Virus record (IMG/VR): IMGVR_UViG_3300008108_000271
Location: 1 to 27,578 of that record
Length of the DNA: 27,578 nt
Strand: one strand, 5' to 3'
Source of the DNA: a virus
The notes under the pieces were generated by a model, which saw only the letters and a list, made by a program, of their open reading frames with translations, was not told where the DNA came from and did not search any database. Shown here piece by piece: positions 1-6,625 of this stretch. Position numbers and translations under genes: made by a program. How positions within the stretch are numbered: the stretch's first letter is position 1; every line of letters starts with the position of its first letter.

Positions 1-185
1 CGGCGGCGTTGCACATATCCGTGTCGGACGCTTTTGGCTTTCATACCCTCAGGCTGCCATTCGCGGTTCCTATTCTTGCAGCGTCTGGTGCAGTTGATCT
101 TGCGAGAATCTGATGTCGAAAAAACAACAGAGCAGATTGGACACTGCTTGCTGACTAATCTTTCGCTGGATTTGATGTATGCCAT
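1..185 (-). CDS. small zinc-finger protein, 3' end cut by the window edge
   Basis: The ATG at 185 follows a strong AGGAGG with a 4-base gap. The reading frame stays open to base 1, so only the first 61 codons are visible. The product has CPIC near residue 15 and a second cysteine pair (CTRRC) near residue 32, which is a C-x2-C...C-x3-C zinc-binding pattern. Lys and Arg are abundant after it, which would suit nucleic-acid binding. It is the last of three consecutive small zinc proteins at this end of the leftward operon. I do not recognise the family, and the C-terminus is outside the window. Confidence 0.7.
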   Translation of the reverse strand, partial: MAYIKSSERLVSKQCPICSVVFSTSDSRKINCTRRCKNRNREWQPEGMKAKSVRHGYVQRR

Positions 186-218
186 CTAGCCTCCTGATTA
201 GGCTTGGTGCAGGGAGAA

Positions 219-413
219 TCAGGCTCCCTGCTTGTCCACCTTAGCACGGTCACGCTTCGCCCAGCCCTTGCCCTTGTATACGACGGCGCTCGGCGTGAGC
301 TGCAAGATCATCCAAGGTCCACACTCGCAGCGTGGCACGACTGGCTCAAAGCCAGACTGGAGTCGCTCCTCGATCTTGCCGCAGGTCGGACACTTGAACT
401 CATAGATCGGCAT
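219..413 (-). CDS. FmdB-type zinc ribbon protein
   Basis: This 64-residue protein begins MPIYEFKCPTCG, the hallmark opening of the FmdB/CxxC_CxxC_SSSS zinc-ribbon family. A second Cys pair (CECG) follows, and then a motif around YKGKGW that is also typical of the family. The frame is open further upstream, but the ATG at 413 gives the canonical family N-terminus and overlaps the preceding gene by 14 bases. A weak AAGGA lies about 10 bases upstream. FmdB-like proteins are common in bacteria and occasional in phages. Their function is not established beyond zinc binding and a proposed regulatory role. Confidence 0.8.
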   Translation of the reverse strand: MPIYEFKCPTCGKIEERLQSGFEPVVPRCECGPWMILQLTPSAVVYKGKGWAKRDRAKVDKQGA

Positions 414-612
414 TGGGTACCCAGTCCTTGCCAGCCCAGTATGGCTTACCCTCTCGCCGCTCTGCCGTGCGGCGGCAGTAGCTGCACTCGCCACAGGTCG
501 GAGCGTCTGGCACTAGGTCACGCTTGCACTTGTTGCAGTACAGGACACGAGAACAGGCGCGGCGCTTGCCTAGCCCACGGATATCGCCAGGCTTGCACAG
601 GTGCTCGATCAC
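400..612 (-). CDS. small zinc-ribbon protein
   Basis: This is a 70-residue protein with a GTG start at 612 that overlaps the TGA of the glycosyltransferase gene (GTGA). It has two CxxC pairs, one in YCNKCK and one in CGECSYC, separated by a short loop, so a treble-clef or zinc-ribbon fold is likely. Similar small Cys-rich proteins occur in phage early regions beside HNH nucleases, but I cannot assign a role. Its C-terminal codons overlap the start of the FmdB-like gene, which suggests the two are co-translated. Confidence 0.7.
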   Translation of the reverse strand: MIEHLCKPGDIRGLGKRRACSRVLYCNKCKRDLVPDAPTCGECSYCRRTAERREGKPYWAGKDWVPNADL

Positions 613-1823
613 TTCGCCTTCCTCCGCTGTGCGCGGTTCAGGGTTACTGGCTGCTCTGCCGGTACGCCTAGCCTGATCTTGCCACTGAAGATGTCAGCAA
701 AGAGCGGCTGCCACTTGGTCGTGTAGACATAGTCAGCGTCGTACTCGTACATCTTGGCGGCTAGTGCAGCACGGTCGATCTCGCCAGCCTGTGTGGCGAT
801 GTAGTTGAGCGTCAGCCCCTCAAGGATGCTCTCAACGCTTGGGATCTTCCACCATGACTCCTGCATCTCATCCCAGTCCAGTTGACCCTCGGCGATGTAG
901 CCGTGGTCTTTCACTAGCTCAGGCTGCGCTGTCCAGTCGGTCACGATGACTGGCGTGCCGGACGCCTGCGCCTCGATCACAGGGATGCCGAACCCCTCAC
1001 CGCGTGAGGCGAGCAATAAAACGCTGGCAGAGCGCATGATGCTGGCGAGCGTCTCGGCTGGGATGCCTGCGCGCATCTGGCTGCTGTTGACCCATCGGAT
1101 GCGATCCTCTGGTGCTCCGACTGCCTTGAGTACAGGGATGAGGTTGATGCCGTCTAGGTGACCCCATCGGTCGGTGTGCAGGTACAGGTAGGCATCCTTG
1201 TGCTGCTGCGCGAAGAGCGCCCATGCCTTCAGCATCTCAGGGAATGACTTGCGCTTCCCCTTGTTCATGGCGGTAATGACGGTCAGGTGTGCGTCCTCCG
1301 GTACGCGGAGCACATCGCGGCAGGTCGGCCCTTCGTGCGTCCAGATCTTCGTATCAATGGCGTGAGGGATGTAGACCAAGCGGTCACGCGGTACGCCTGC
1401 CTTCAGGAGTGCCTGCTCGCCGTGCTTGCTCATAGCCACGATGAGCTTGTTTCCACCCTTGATGCACCACTCAGCGACGCGCGGCGGCACTGGGTCGTGG
1501 TCGATCGGCACCCACGAGACCACAGGCAGTTGGTGGTAGGCATCGTTGATCGCTACCCACACATCGAACAGCGTGATGCCGAAGCCACCCTGTGAGGCAG
1601 CCATGGCGATGTTCTCTGGTCCTGAGTCATTGGCGTACTTGATCAGCCCCTCGGCGAATACCTGGATGCCCTCAACCTCCATATTCGTCGGAGCGCCATA
1701 GTTGGCTGCTACGCCCACAGGGATGCCGTCTGCCTTGATGCGCTGCGCCAGTTGCTTGGTCTGCTGACCGTAGCCGGTTGGTGCGAGTGGCGTGTTGCTG
1801 ACGATGATGATTGGCTTGCTCAT
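609..1823 (-). CDS. GT4-like glycosyltransferase (GT-B fold)
   Basis: This 404-residue protein has the two-Rossmann layout of retaining GT4 enzymes. The N-terminal half opens with a hydrophobic strand and a Gly-rich turn (TPLAPTGYG, about residues 11-19). The C-terminal half carries the E-x7-E motif at E276 and E284 (SRGEGFGIPVIEA), which binds the nucleotide-sugar donor. The C-terminus ends NRAQRRKAK, a basic tail seen on several phage proteins. ATG 1823 is preceded by GGAGGGAAG. The acceptor is unknown: it could be host surface glycan, a virion protein or modified DNA. The nearby Mom-like gene and dNMP kinase make a role in DNA modification conceivable but unproven. Confidence 0.85.
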   Translation of the reverse strand: MSKPIIIVSNTPLAPTGYGQQTKQLAQRIKADGIPVGVAANYGAPTNMEVEGIQVFAEGLIKYANDSGPENIAMAASQGGFGITLFDVWVAINDAYHQLPVVSWVPIDHDPVPPRVAEWCIKGGNKLIVAMSKHGEQALLKAGVPRDRLVYIPHAIDTKIWTHEGPTCRDVLRVPEDAHLTVITAMNKGKRKSFPEMLKAWALFAQQHKDAYLYLHTDRWGHLDGINLIPVLKAVGAPEDRIRWVNSSQMRAGIPAETLASIMRSASVLLLASRGEGFGIPVIEAQASGTPVIVTDWTAQPELVKDHGYIAEGQLDWDEMQESWWKIPSVESILEGLTLNYIATQAGEIDRAALAAKMYEYDADYVYTTKWQPLFADIFSGKIRLGVPAEQPVTLNRAQRRKAK

Positions 1824-1832
1824 ACTTCCCTC

Positions 1833-2501
1833 CTATTTCTTTGGATAATCGATAACTGGATACTTGAGTGCGCGCAACATATTGCGCTTCTCCCATTTAT
1901 GCCCTAGCAGCGCGATGTACCTGTGCTTTCTTGACCTCTCCTTCAGGTAGAACCTCTCCCCATATTTCGCCTTGATTGCATCAATCCTGCGACCTTCCCC
2001 ATTGCGAACTTGGTCGGCGATTGTTTGACCGTGTAGGTGCTCTAGCCCCTCAACCTTCCAGTCAGTCCTCTTTGCGCTGAGACCTGTGTAGAGGAAGTTA
2101 GTCGCTTGATACACAATGCCCTCGTGACCCTGATCGGTATCAGCATAGGACACGACGATCGCAGGCGTTGGCAGTAGGTTGAGTGAGCCAGCCACTAGCC
2201 GGCTTGCCTCGTTTGGCTGGTTGTTGACTAGGCATAGGCGATTTAGTTCCAGCACCCTGTCTGCATATTCAGCGCCTGCGATTCCAGACCTGAGCGCTGC
2301 TGATGATGGGGTTCCGAATGTACAGACTCCTACTAGATCGCCGTCCTTGAACAGCCCATAGGCGTAGGAGATAGACGGTAGCCGCTTGGCGTAATGGACA
2401 TTGAGCAGCAGCCAGTGAGATTCAGTTGGCTTGATCTGGCGCACGGCATAGCCTTGGCCCTTTGCATCAAAGAGGCCTTGTTGGTAATCAAGCGCCATCA
2501 T
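1833..2501 (-). CDS. Mom-like DNA modification protein (GNAT-type)
   Basis: This 222-residue protein resembles the Mom family, whose Mu member converts adenine to N6-carbamoylmethyladenine and so protects phage DNA from restriction. Visible family-like blocks are NVHYAKRLPS (residues about 34-43), YGLFKDGDLVGVCTFG, a VLELNRLCL segment, VSYADTDQGHEGIVYQATNFLYTG, and a C-terminal KHRYIALLG followed by LKYPVIDYPK. ATG 2501 follows AGGAGG by 5 bases; a second ATG at 2498 is possible. The protein has no signal peptide. Family membership is by recognition of these motifs. The actual chemistry in this phage is inference. Confidence 0.75.
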   Translation of the reverse strand: MMALDYQQGLFDAKGQGYAVRQIKPTESHWLLLNVHYAKRLPSISYAYGLFKDGDLVGVCTFGTPSSAALRSGIAGAEYADRVLELNRLCLVNNQPNEASRLVAGSLNLLPTPAIVVSYADTDQGHEGIVYQATNFLYTGLSAKRTDWKVEGLEHLHGQTIADQVRNGEGRRIDAIKAKYGERFYLKERSRKHRYIALLGHKWEKRNMLRALKYPVIDYPKK

Positions 2502-2510
2502 TGAGTCCTC

Positions 2511-2840
2511 CTAACTATGTTTGGTGATCTTGCCGTGACAGACCCTACACAGCGTGCGGAGCATATAGGTCGGCACGATCAACGCGCCTCCCTGACTCAG
2601 CGGCTGGATATGGTCTGCAGTGAGTGGGTTGCTGGGATTGCCGTCGCGCTGTCCGCACAGTTCGCAGTAGGGAACCTCCTTGCGCTTTTGGATGCTGAGC
2701 CTCCGCCAGTCGGCGTTGCGGTACGGAGATGGTCCGCGATTCTTCGCCCACTCGGTCGCCTTGCGTGGTCCGCAGACATTGCAGCGGTTGCCGTAGGTGG
2801 TCAGGACTCCGCAGGTCAGACATGGTCGCTGCGCCCTCAT
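2511..2840 (-). CDS. HNH endonuclease with N-terminal zinc ribbon
   Basis: This is a 109-residue protein. Residues 7-23 carry two CxxC pairs forming a zinc ribbon. The HNH core follows: CELC at 59-62, DHI with D76 and H77, then CRVCH at 98-102. This matches small phage HNH nucleases of the His-Me finger fold, which nick or cut DNA. ATG 2840 overlaps the TGA of the metallopeptidase gene (ATGA). Some phage HNH proteins act with terminase, but this one lies far from the terminase genes, so a role in replication, recombination or homing is equally possible. Confidence 0.85.
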   Translation of the reverse strand: MRAQRPCLTCGVLTTYGNRCNVCGPRKATEWAKNRGPSPYRNADWRRLSIQKRKEVPYCELCGQRDGNPSNPLTADHIQPLSQGGALIVPTYMLRTLCRVCHGKITKHS

Positions 2841-3241
2841 GCCTTAGGGAATGCCGGTAGCGATAGGTAGGGAGCGATGATGCGCGCGAGATGCTCAATG
2901 GTGCGCTCCTCGCCGTCCTCTAGTTGCGGCTCGATCACAGCCCAGGCGAGTTTACCGAGCGACTCCTCCAGGTTCTCGGAGATGCGTGCATAGCGTGCCA
3001 GCACCAGGTGCAGCAGCTCGTGAGTCAGGATCAGGCGCTGCTTCTCTGGCTCCTGCTTCCAGAAGTCGAATGCGACGCGCAGGTCTGCGGTTGGCTGCTG
3101 TGGGTGCGCGTCAATGTCAGCCCATGAGTCAACATCGGAGGCGGCCTCAACGATGGTGACCTCCCAGTGGTCAAGACCCATGACGGTCTGTGACTCTGAG
3201 ACCCACGCCTTCAAGACGGCGAACTTGTCCTGCTTAGCCAT
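2837..3241 (-). CDS. HExxH zinc metallopeptidase-like protein
   Basis: This 134-residue protein contains LILTHELLHLVLARY with H74, E75 and H78, the HExxH zinc-binding and catalytic motif of gluzincin or SprT/ImmA-like peptidases. The third ligand could be E89 or E94 in the following helix. The start chosen is ATG 3241, which has GGAGGG at a good distance; the longer frame upstream lacks a Shine-Dalgarno sequence. No signal peptide or TM is visible, so it is probably cytoplasmic. The substrate is unknown. It lies between a Cys-rich protein and an HNH nuclease in the early operon, and small phage proteins of this type are usually annotated only as putative metallopeptidases. Confidence 0.7.
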   Translation of the reverse strand: MAKQDKFAVLKAWVSESQTVMGLDHWEVTIVEAASDVDSWADIDAHPQQPTADLRVAFDFWKQEPEKQRLILTHELLHLVLARYARISENLEESLGKLAWAVIEPQLEDGEERTIEHLARIIAPYLSLPAFPKA

Positions 3242-3434
3242 TTGCCCTCCTGTAGTGGTGGAGCAGGAGTGGAGTTGCACCACTCGTTTGTCGCTGACCG
3301 GCAATAGCCATGATGGTCGTGCGAGCGTCTACGCTGCCCCAGGTTAGACCCTGCCGATGGGAGGACACCACCGGCAGGGCGAGTGACGGCAGCACACCAA
3401 AAGGTCGCGCCGTCGCACAGGAATCGTACCGCAT
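3234..3434 (-). CDS. possible small protein (66 aa), doubtful
   Basis: An open frame starts at ATG 3434, which shares its A with the upstream TGA (TGATG). It ends 8 bases inside the next gene, so its junctions fit the operon pattern. No conserved motif is recognisable and the composition (many R, H, S, T) looks low-constraint. A stable hairpin with a conserved loop lies inside it at 3349-3379. That would be unusual in a coding gene and suggests this 192-base stretch is mainly an RNA regulatory spacer. Confidence 0.3.
   Translation of the reverse strand: MRYDSCATARPFGVLPSLALPVVSSHRQGLTWGSVDARTTIMAIAGQRQTSGATPLLLHHYRRANG
3349..3379 (-). promoter_or_regulatory. hairpin H1 with conserved CCTCC loop
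   Basis: An 8-bp perfect stem (CCCTGCCG with CGGCAGGG) encloses a 15-base loop. On the coding strand the loop contains TGG-TGTCCTC-CCA, and TGG can pair with CCA to extend the helix after one mismatch. No U-tract follows, so it is not a classical intrinsic terminator. Its loop core is shared with hairpins at 7491-7527 and 10360-10388, whose stems have different sequences. Confidence 0.65.
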
Positions 3435-3883
3435 CACTTTGCCACCCTTAGTGGGAGTGGTGACACAGATCGAAGTGGGCAGGTCTTATCCCAGCAGGTC
3501 GGCGTGGTGTCCTCGTCACCAGCGCAGACACGGCACATCAGATCTACGGCCGCAGCGTAGCGTTGCATCTTCGCGGCGATGGAGTGATCAGGCTGATCGT
3601 CAATGCGCGACTTGACCCAGTACAGATCAGCGTCGGTGACAAAGGTGCCGCCGTAGTAGCGCTCGCGCGCCCAATGGACGCTCTTACCGTATTGCGGCAT
3701 CAGATTGAATAGCGCGTTGAGTTTGACTTCGAGTTTTAGTGACCACGCCGCACAGGCTTGCTGAAACTCTCGCTGCTCAATGGGTAGTCCGCGATTGTCA
3801 CTGCTAACACGCCTCTGCCGAGCGGCGCGAGACGAGAGAACGCGGTTGGACTTAGGTCGATTGCTCGGCTGCGAGATGTCCAC
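3434..3883 (-). CDS. hypothetical protein with C-terminal Cys cluster
   Basis: This is a 149-residue protein with a GTG start at 3883 and GAGGGA about 11 bases upstream. The N-terminus is basic and disordered-looking. The middle is helical and rich in aromatic residues. The C-terminus has CRVC, then a Cys in PTCWDKTCPLR, giving a C-x2-C...C-x4-C arrangement that may bind zinc. I do not recognise the family. Its first 148 bases overlap the end of the RlpA-like gene in another frame, which is a long overlap for this genome. A shorter form would need a non-standard start, because no ATG, GTG or TTG with a ribosome site is obvious just after the overlap. Confidence 0.55.
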   Translation of the reverse strand: MDISQPSNRPKSNRVLSSRAARQRRVSSDNRGLPIEQREFQQACAAWSLKLEVKLNALFNLMPQYGKSVHWARERYYGGTFVTDADLYWVKSRIDDQPDHSIAAKMQRYAAAVDLMCRVCAGDEDTTPTCWDKTCPLRSVSPLPLRVAK

Positions 3884-4236
3884 GGCTTTTTTAGTCCCTC
3901 CTTACACGATCCACAATAGTCTCGTACCACAACGATCACGCACTTACTCGCATCGTCCTTCCGGCAGACGAGCAGTCTAAACGGTTTGTCACCCCAGCGC
4001 CAGCGCCCTACCGCTGCGAACATCACCAGCTCACCGCCACGGCCACCCTGTGCCTTGGACTTGTACGGCGAGCAGGTGTTCTTGTAGCCACCCACGCAGT
4101 ACTGATCGCCCTTAGGGGAGGTGCTGCCATACCAGGTCGCCACGCCGCTGACTGGCACGCCGCTTGGCGTGAGATCTGGTCCTGTGTTGCCGGTGAGCAG
4201 CGTCAGCCCTAGCAGGAGCGAGACTACTTGAGCCAT
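3736..4236 (-). CDS. secreted RlpA/expansin-like double-psi beta-barrel protein
   Basis: This 166-residue protein has a signal-peptide-like N-terminus (MAQVVSLLLGLTLLTG, residues 1-16) followed by the RlpA-type barrel. GVATWYGS near residue 31 corresponds to the ASWYG motif of the family, VVVRDYCGSC matches the V-x-D strand, and AIDLSPTAFSRL matches the IDLS helix. Six or more cysteines suggest disulphides outside the cytoplasm. RlpA homologues cleave or bind peptidoglycan glycan strands. The ATG at 4236 overlaps the methyltransferase stop by 13 bases; an upstream extension would lack a signal sequence at its N-terminus. A secreted wall-active protein in the early gene block, far from the lysis genes, is unusual. 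Confidence 0.75.
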   Translation of the reverse strand: MAQVVSLLLGLTLLTGNTGPDLTPSGVPVSGVATWYGSTSPKGDQYCVGGYKNTCSPYKSKAQGGRGGELVMFAAVGRWRWGDKPFRLLVCRKDDASKCVIVVVRDYCGSCKEGLKKPWTSRSRAIDLSPTAFSRLAPLGRGVLAVTIADYPLSSESFSKPVRRGH

Positions 4237-4817
4237 ACCGTCACATACCCTTCCAAGACAGGAAGGTTGCCACGCTCCTCTAGCCACTGCCGCACGAGCG
4301 CACCCTTGCCCTCGGTCGGTGTGATGCAGTCATCCACCGCGATGATGCAGTCCGCTGGTAGTCGGTCGTAGATCGCTTGCAGCTCGCGGAGGTGGTGCTC
4401 TGCCGCGTCTAGGCTCCCAGTCTTGTAGTCGAACGAGTCTAGGTACAGCAGCGAGATAGACGATGCGTTGCCGAAGTGCCGGAGGAAGTCCACAGAGTCA
4501 CCCACGGTGACGCGAGCACTCGGAGCCAGTGCGCGAGCGGTGTTGACATTGTCTGGGTTGATGTCGACCGAATAGGCGAAGCCATCCAACTGACCTGCAA
4601 GCCATGACCAGACCACGGTGCTCTGGCCGTCACCGTTCCAGTTGTTCTCCTGCCGAGCGCAGCCGGTCTCAACGATGAGCGTGGGCTGGCTAAAGGATCG
4701 TGCGATCAGGATGTCGGCGATGAAGGTGAACGCTGACCAGCGGCGGCTCTCTGCGAGATGCGGTGCAAAGGTCTTGGCGAACCCTGCGCGCAGCAGGGTC
4801 ACATCTTCCCTAGTCAT
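4224..4817 (-). CDS. class I SAM-dependent methyltransferase-like protein
   Basis: This 197-residue protein has LIVETGCARQENNWNGDG at about residues 47-64, a variant of the SAM-binding motif I (VETG-C). It is followed by YSVDINPDNV (acidic end of beta-2, residues 82-91), VTVGDSVDFL (motif for adenine contact) and LLYLDSFDYKTG (beta-4). The layout matches Methyltransf_24-like enzymes. The substrate is unknown; candidates are a sugar, small molecule or polysaccharide, and no DNA methyltransferase (D/N/S)PP-Y/F motif is visible. ATG 4817 overlaps the upstream nuclease gene by 8 bases. Confidence 0.75.
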   Translation of the reverse strand: MTREDVTLLRAGFAKTFAPHLAESRRWSAFTFIADILIARSFSQPTLIVETGCARQENNWNGDGQSTVVWSWLAGQLDGFAYSVDINPDNVNTARALAPSARVTVGDSVDFLRHFGNASSISLLYLDSFDYKTGSLDAAEHHLRELQAIYDRLPADCIIAVDDCITPTEGKGALVRQWLEERGNLPVLEGYVTVWLK

Positions 4818-5169
4818 GATTCAGCAGCTCAACGAAGTCCTCGAAGTCCAGCACGATCATGGTGCGGCGCTTGGTGCCAGGTCCAGGTGCGTCGCCAACG
4901 ACCAGCGCGGTGATCTGGGTAGCGTTGCCTTTGACCGAACGAAGCCAGCCGTCGTAGCGCTCTGAGTAGGAGCCGTTGCCGACCTTGCACTGAATGGCGA
5001 TCCAGTCGGACTGCACATCCGTCTTGCCGCCGTACTGGCCGACTCGCACGCCGCCGATCTTCTCGGCGACCTCACGCTCAAAGGCATTGCCCTTGTTGCG
5101 TGCGCGCTTGCCGCGCTTCGCCTTGTCGGCGTTCTGCTGATCGATGTCTAGGTCGCTCATCTTGCTCAC
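4810..5169 (-). CDS. PD-(D/E)XK nuclease, Holliday-junction-resolvase-like
   Basis: This 119-residue protein has a basic N-terminal helix (GKRARNKGNAFEREVAEKIG) with E31, then a Tyr/Gly loop, D51 in KTDVQ, and an IQCK strand with K62. This E...D...(Q/E)xK spacing is that of small archaeal-type or phage Holliday-junction resolvases and related PD-(D/E)XK enzymes, with Gln replacing the usual Glu of ExK. It probably resolves branched DNA with the endonuclease VII upstream or acts in its place. The GTG start at 5169 overlaps TGA (GTGA); an ATG nine bases later is an alternative. Confidence 0.7.
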   Translation of the reverse strand: MSKMSDLDIDQQNADKAKRGKRARNKGNAFEREVAEKIGGVRVGQYGGKTDVQSDWIAIQCKVGNGSYSERYDGWLRSVKGNATQITALVVGDAPGPGTKRRTMIVLDFEDFVELLNHD

Positions 5170-5456
5170 TTCTCTACCAGCCTTCCTAGCCGTGCGTGTC
5201 CGCCGTCGGACAGCGTGAATACAGACTGTTGCAGCTCTAGGTGACCTGCCTTGTACAAGTCTGCGATGGTTGCGCGGTTGAAGATGTGCTCGTTGAGAAA
5301 GAACCAGCCCTCTGGCGCGATTGCGTCCGAGTACCGGATGCTCAACTTGGCGAACTGGCGACCGATCTTGGGGTCATAGCACCACGCATCTGCGCCCTCT
5401 TGGACGCAGCGGATGCCCTCGTCCAGCTCAGGGGTGAGGATCTCGATGTGACTCAT
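5166..5456 (-). CDS. hypothetical protein (96 aa)
   Basis: The start is ATG 5456, which overlaps the preceding TGA (ATGA). The product is acidic and mixed alpha/beta, ending in a pattern (TIADLYKAGHLELQQSVFTLSDGGHARL) that reads like a winged-helix: helix, turn, beta hairpin. I do not recognise the family and cannot assign a function. It sits in a run of five small ORFs linked by 4-base overlaps. Confidence 0.65.
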   Translation of the reverse strand: MSHIEILTPELDEGIRCVQEGADAWCYDPKIGRQFAKLSIRYSDAIAPEGWFFLNEHIFNRATIADLYKAGHLELQQSVFTLSDGGHARLGRLVEK

Positions 5457-5644
5457 TTGACGCACGCCTTATGCCGCCACTCAAAGCGACGGCCCTTCTC
5501 GTGGATTACCAGTACGCGCGTGCCAGGGAACACCTGCCGCTTAGGGTCGGTGTAGTCAATCACCTTGCCGCAGTCGGTGCAGTTGGTCACCGTCCATACC
5601 GGCGGCTTGGCTGCTCCTGCGCGCTTGGTCTTTACGCCTGCCAC
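5453..5644 (-). CDS. small zinc-binding protein
   Basis: This is a 63-residue protein with a GTG start at 5644, chosen because GGAGGG lies 7 bases upstream; the longer ATG form has none. It contains NCTDCGK near residue 22 and HKAC at the C-terminus, giving a C-x2-C...H-x2-C set of possible zinc ligands flanking a beta-rich centre. Function is unknown. It overlaps its neighbours on both sides. Confidence 0.6.
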   Translation of the reverse strand: MAGVKTKRAGAAKPPVWTVTNCTDCGKVIDYTDPKRQVFPGTRVLVIHEKGRRFEWRHKACVK

Positions 5645-5817
5645 TGCAATGCCCTCCACATCCAAACCACTGTCGCTGCCGTGGTGAGCAGGTAGATCAT
5701 TGACGGCGCAATACCTACGCCGCGCTTGATGCTCATCGGCAGACTAGCGAACACCACGAGAAAGAGCGCAGTGTTGATGACGATGAGGGTGATGCCGAGA
5801 TAGGCGAATTCGCTCAC
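5632..5817 (-). CDS. small two-TM membrane protein
   Basis: The GTG start at 5817 overlaps the TGA of the gene upstream (GTGA). The 61-residue product has two hydrophobic segments (about residues 6-26 and 37-53) separated by a basic loop (SIKRGVG), so it is an inner-membrane hairpin. No motif identifies its job. It is in the early operon, away from the lysis genes, so a holin role is less likely than an envelope-modifying or superinfection role, but neither is shown. Confidence 0.65.
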   Translation of the reverse strand: MSEFAYLGITLIVINTALFLVVFASLPMSIKRGVGIAPSMIYLLTTAATVVWMWRALQWQA

Positions 5818-6029
5818 AGGTCGCACAGCCCTGACAGGAGCGCCATGCGATCCGTTGCCAGTTCAATGGCTCCCTCAATGCTGTCGCCCTGGAAGGTCAA
5901 CTCAGACCCAGCAGAGTCAATGAGCACCACCGTCCAGAGTGGTGGCTCACCAACTCGCACTAGGCCGTCGTAGTGATAGCCGAGCTGCGCGGCTCGTGTC
6001 TCTAGTTCCGTTAGCGCGACATTGCTCAT
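5814..6029 (-). CDS. hypothetical protein (71 aa)
   Basis: The start is ATG 6029, which has GGAGGA just upstream and overlaps the kinase stop (ATGA). The product is a small alpha/beta protein with an N-terminal helix (LTELETRAAQLGY), a beta hairpin around LWTVVLID and a C-terminal helix (IEGAIELATDRM). No family is recognised. Confidence 0.65.
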   Translation of the reverse strand: MSNVALTELETRAAQLGYHYDGLVRVGEPPLWTVVLIDSAGSELTFQGDSIEGAIELATDRMALLSGLCDL

Positions 6030-6625
6030 GATTCCTCCTCTGGGGATGCCGACCACTTGCCGTTATCCACCATGTACTTCCTGAGGATCGCGTAGGACTT
6101 CTCCGCTGTCAAGTCTGTTGTGTCGATCTGCAGGTCATACTCGGTCTGGAGGTAGCCGTGCTCGGTCACATCTGCTGCCCCTTGGAGCACCCCTCGGCGT
6201 TCGGTCCGAGCCGCTGCGGAGGCGAACACACGCACGATGGTGATGCCTGGGATGTGCTGCCGGAGGAAGTGCGCCTCCAGCGGCAGACGCACATCGTCAA
6301 TGGCGATCGGCCGCCCTAGCGGCTGCAAGCGCTGGAACGCGTCGTGCCACGCCTTGATCCAGAAGTAGGCATCCAGTTCGCGCAGCTGCGCGCCGATGTC
6401 TTGCAGGATCTCGCGGCCTGAGGTCTTGACATCCAAGCCCAGGCGGCGCTGCTCGTAGTGCTTGCTCTTGTCGAAGTCCACGCCATAGGCGAGCGATGCC
6501 ACCTCACGGATGGTCTGCGCGATTGGGAGCACGATGTACCGGCTCTTGCGTCGCTCCTCCAGCATTTCTGCCAGCGTGCTCTTTCCTGACCCCTGTGGTC
6601 CTACGAATGCGATGTGTGCGCTCAC
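6026..6625 (-). CDS. deoxynucleoside monophosphate kinase-like protein
   Basis: This 199-residue P-loop kinase has Walker A GPQGSGKST at residues 9-17. Family-like blocks follow: TSGREILQDIGAQLRELDAYFWI (a helix that contacts the dNMP) and AIDDVRLPLEAHFLR, the Walker B/DVR region typical of phage dNMP kinases such as T4 gp1. An arginine-rich lid lies at AARTERRG. It should phosphorylate dNMPs to dNDPs in the cytoplasm for phage DNA synthesis. T4 gp1 also accepts hydroxymethyl-dCMP, which is relevant given the Mom-like and glycosyltransferase genes. The GTG start at 6625 overlaps TGA (GTGA). Confidence 0.8.
   Translation of the reverse strand: MSAHIAFVGPQGSGKSTLAEMLEERRKSRYIVLPIAQTIREVASLAYGVDFDKSKHYEQRRLGLDVKTSGREILQDIGAQLRELDAYFWIKAWHDAFQRLQPLGRPIAIDDVRLPLEAHFLRQHIPGITIVRVFASAAARTERRGVLQGAADVTEHGYLQTEYDLQIDTTDLTAEKSYAILRKYMVDNGKWSASPEEES

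Noticed and set aside
188-204. AGCCT...AGGCT stem that covers the ribosome site of the leftmost gene
   Set aside because: Only 5 bp, likely to be too weak to be an RNA switch and not repeated elsewhere.
3154-3166. TGGTGACCTCCCA on the plus strand, matching the loop core of the three hairpins
   Set aside because: It lies on the antisense strand inside the metallopeptidase gene, with no pairing flanks, so it is taken as a chance match.
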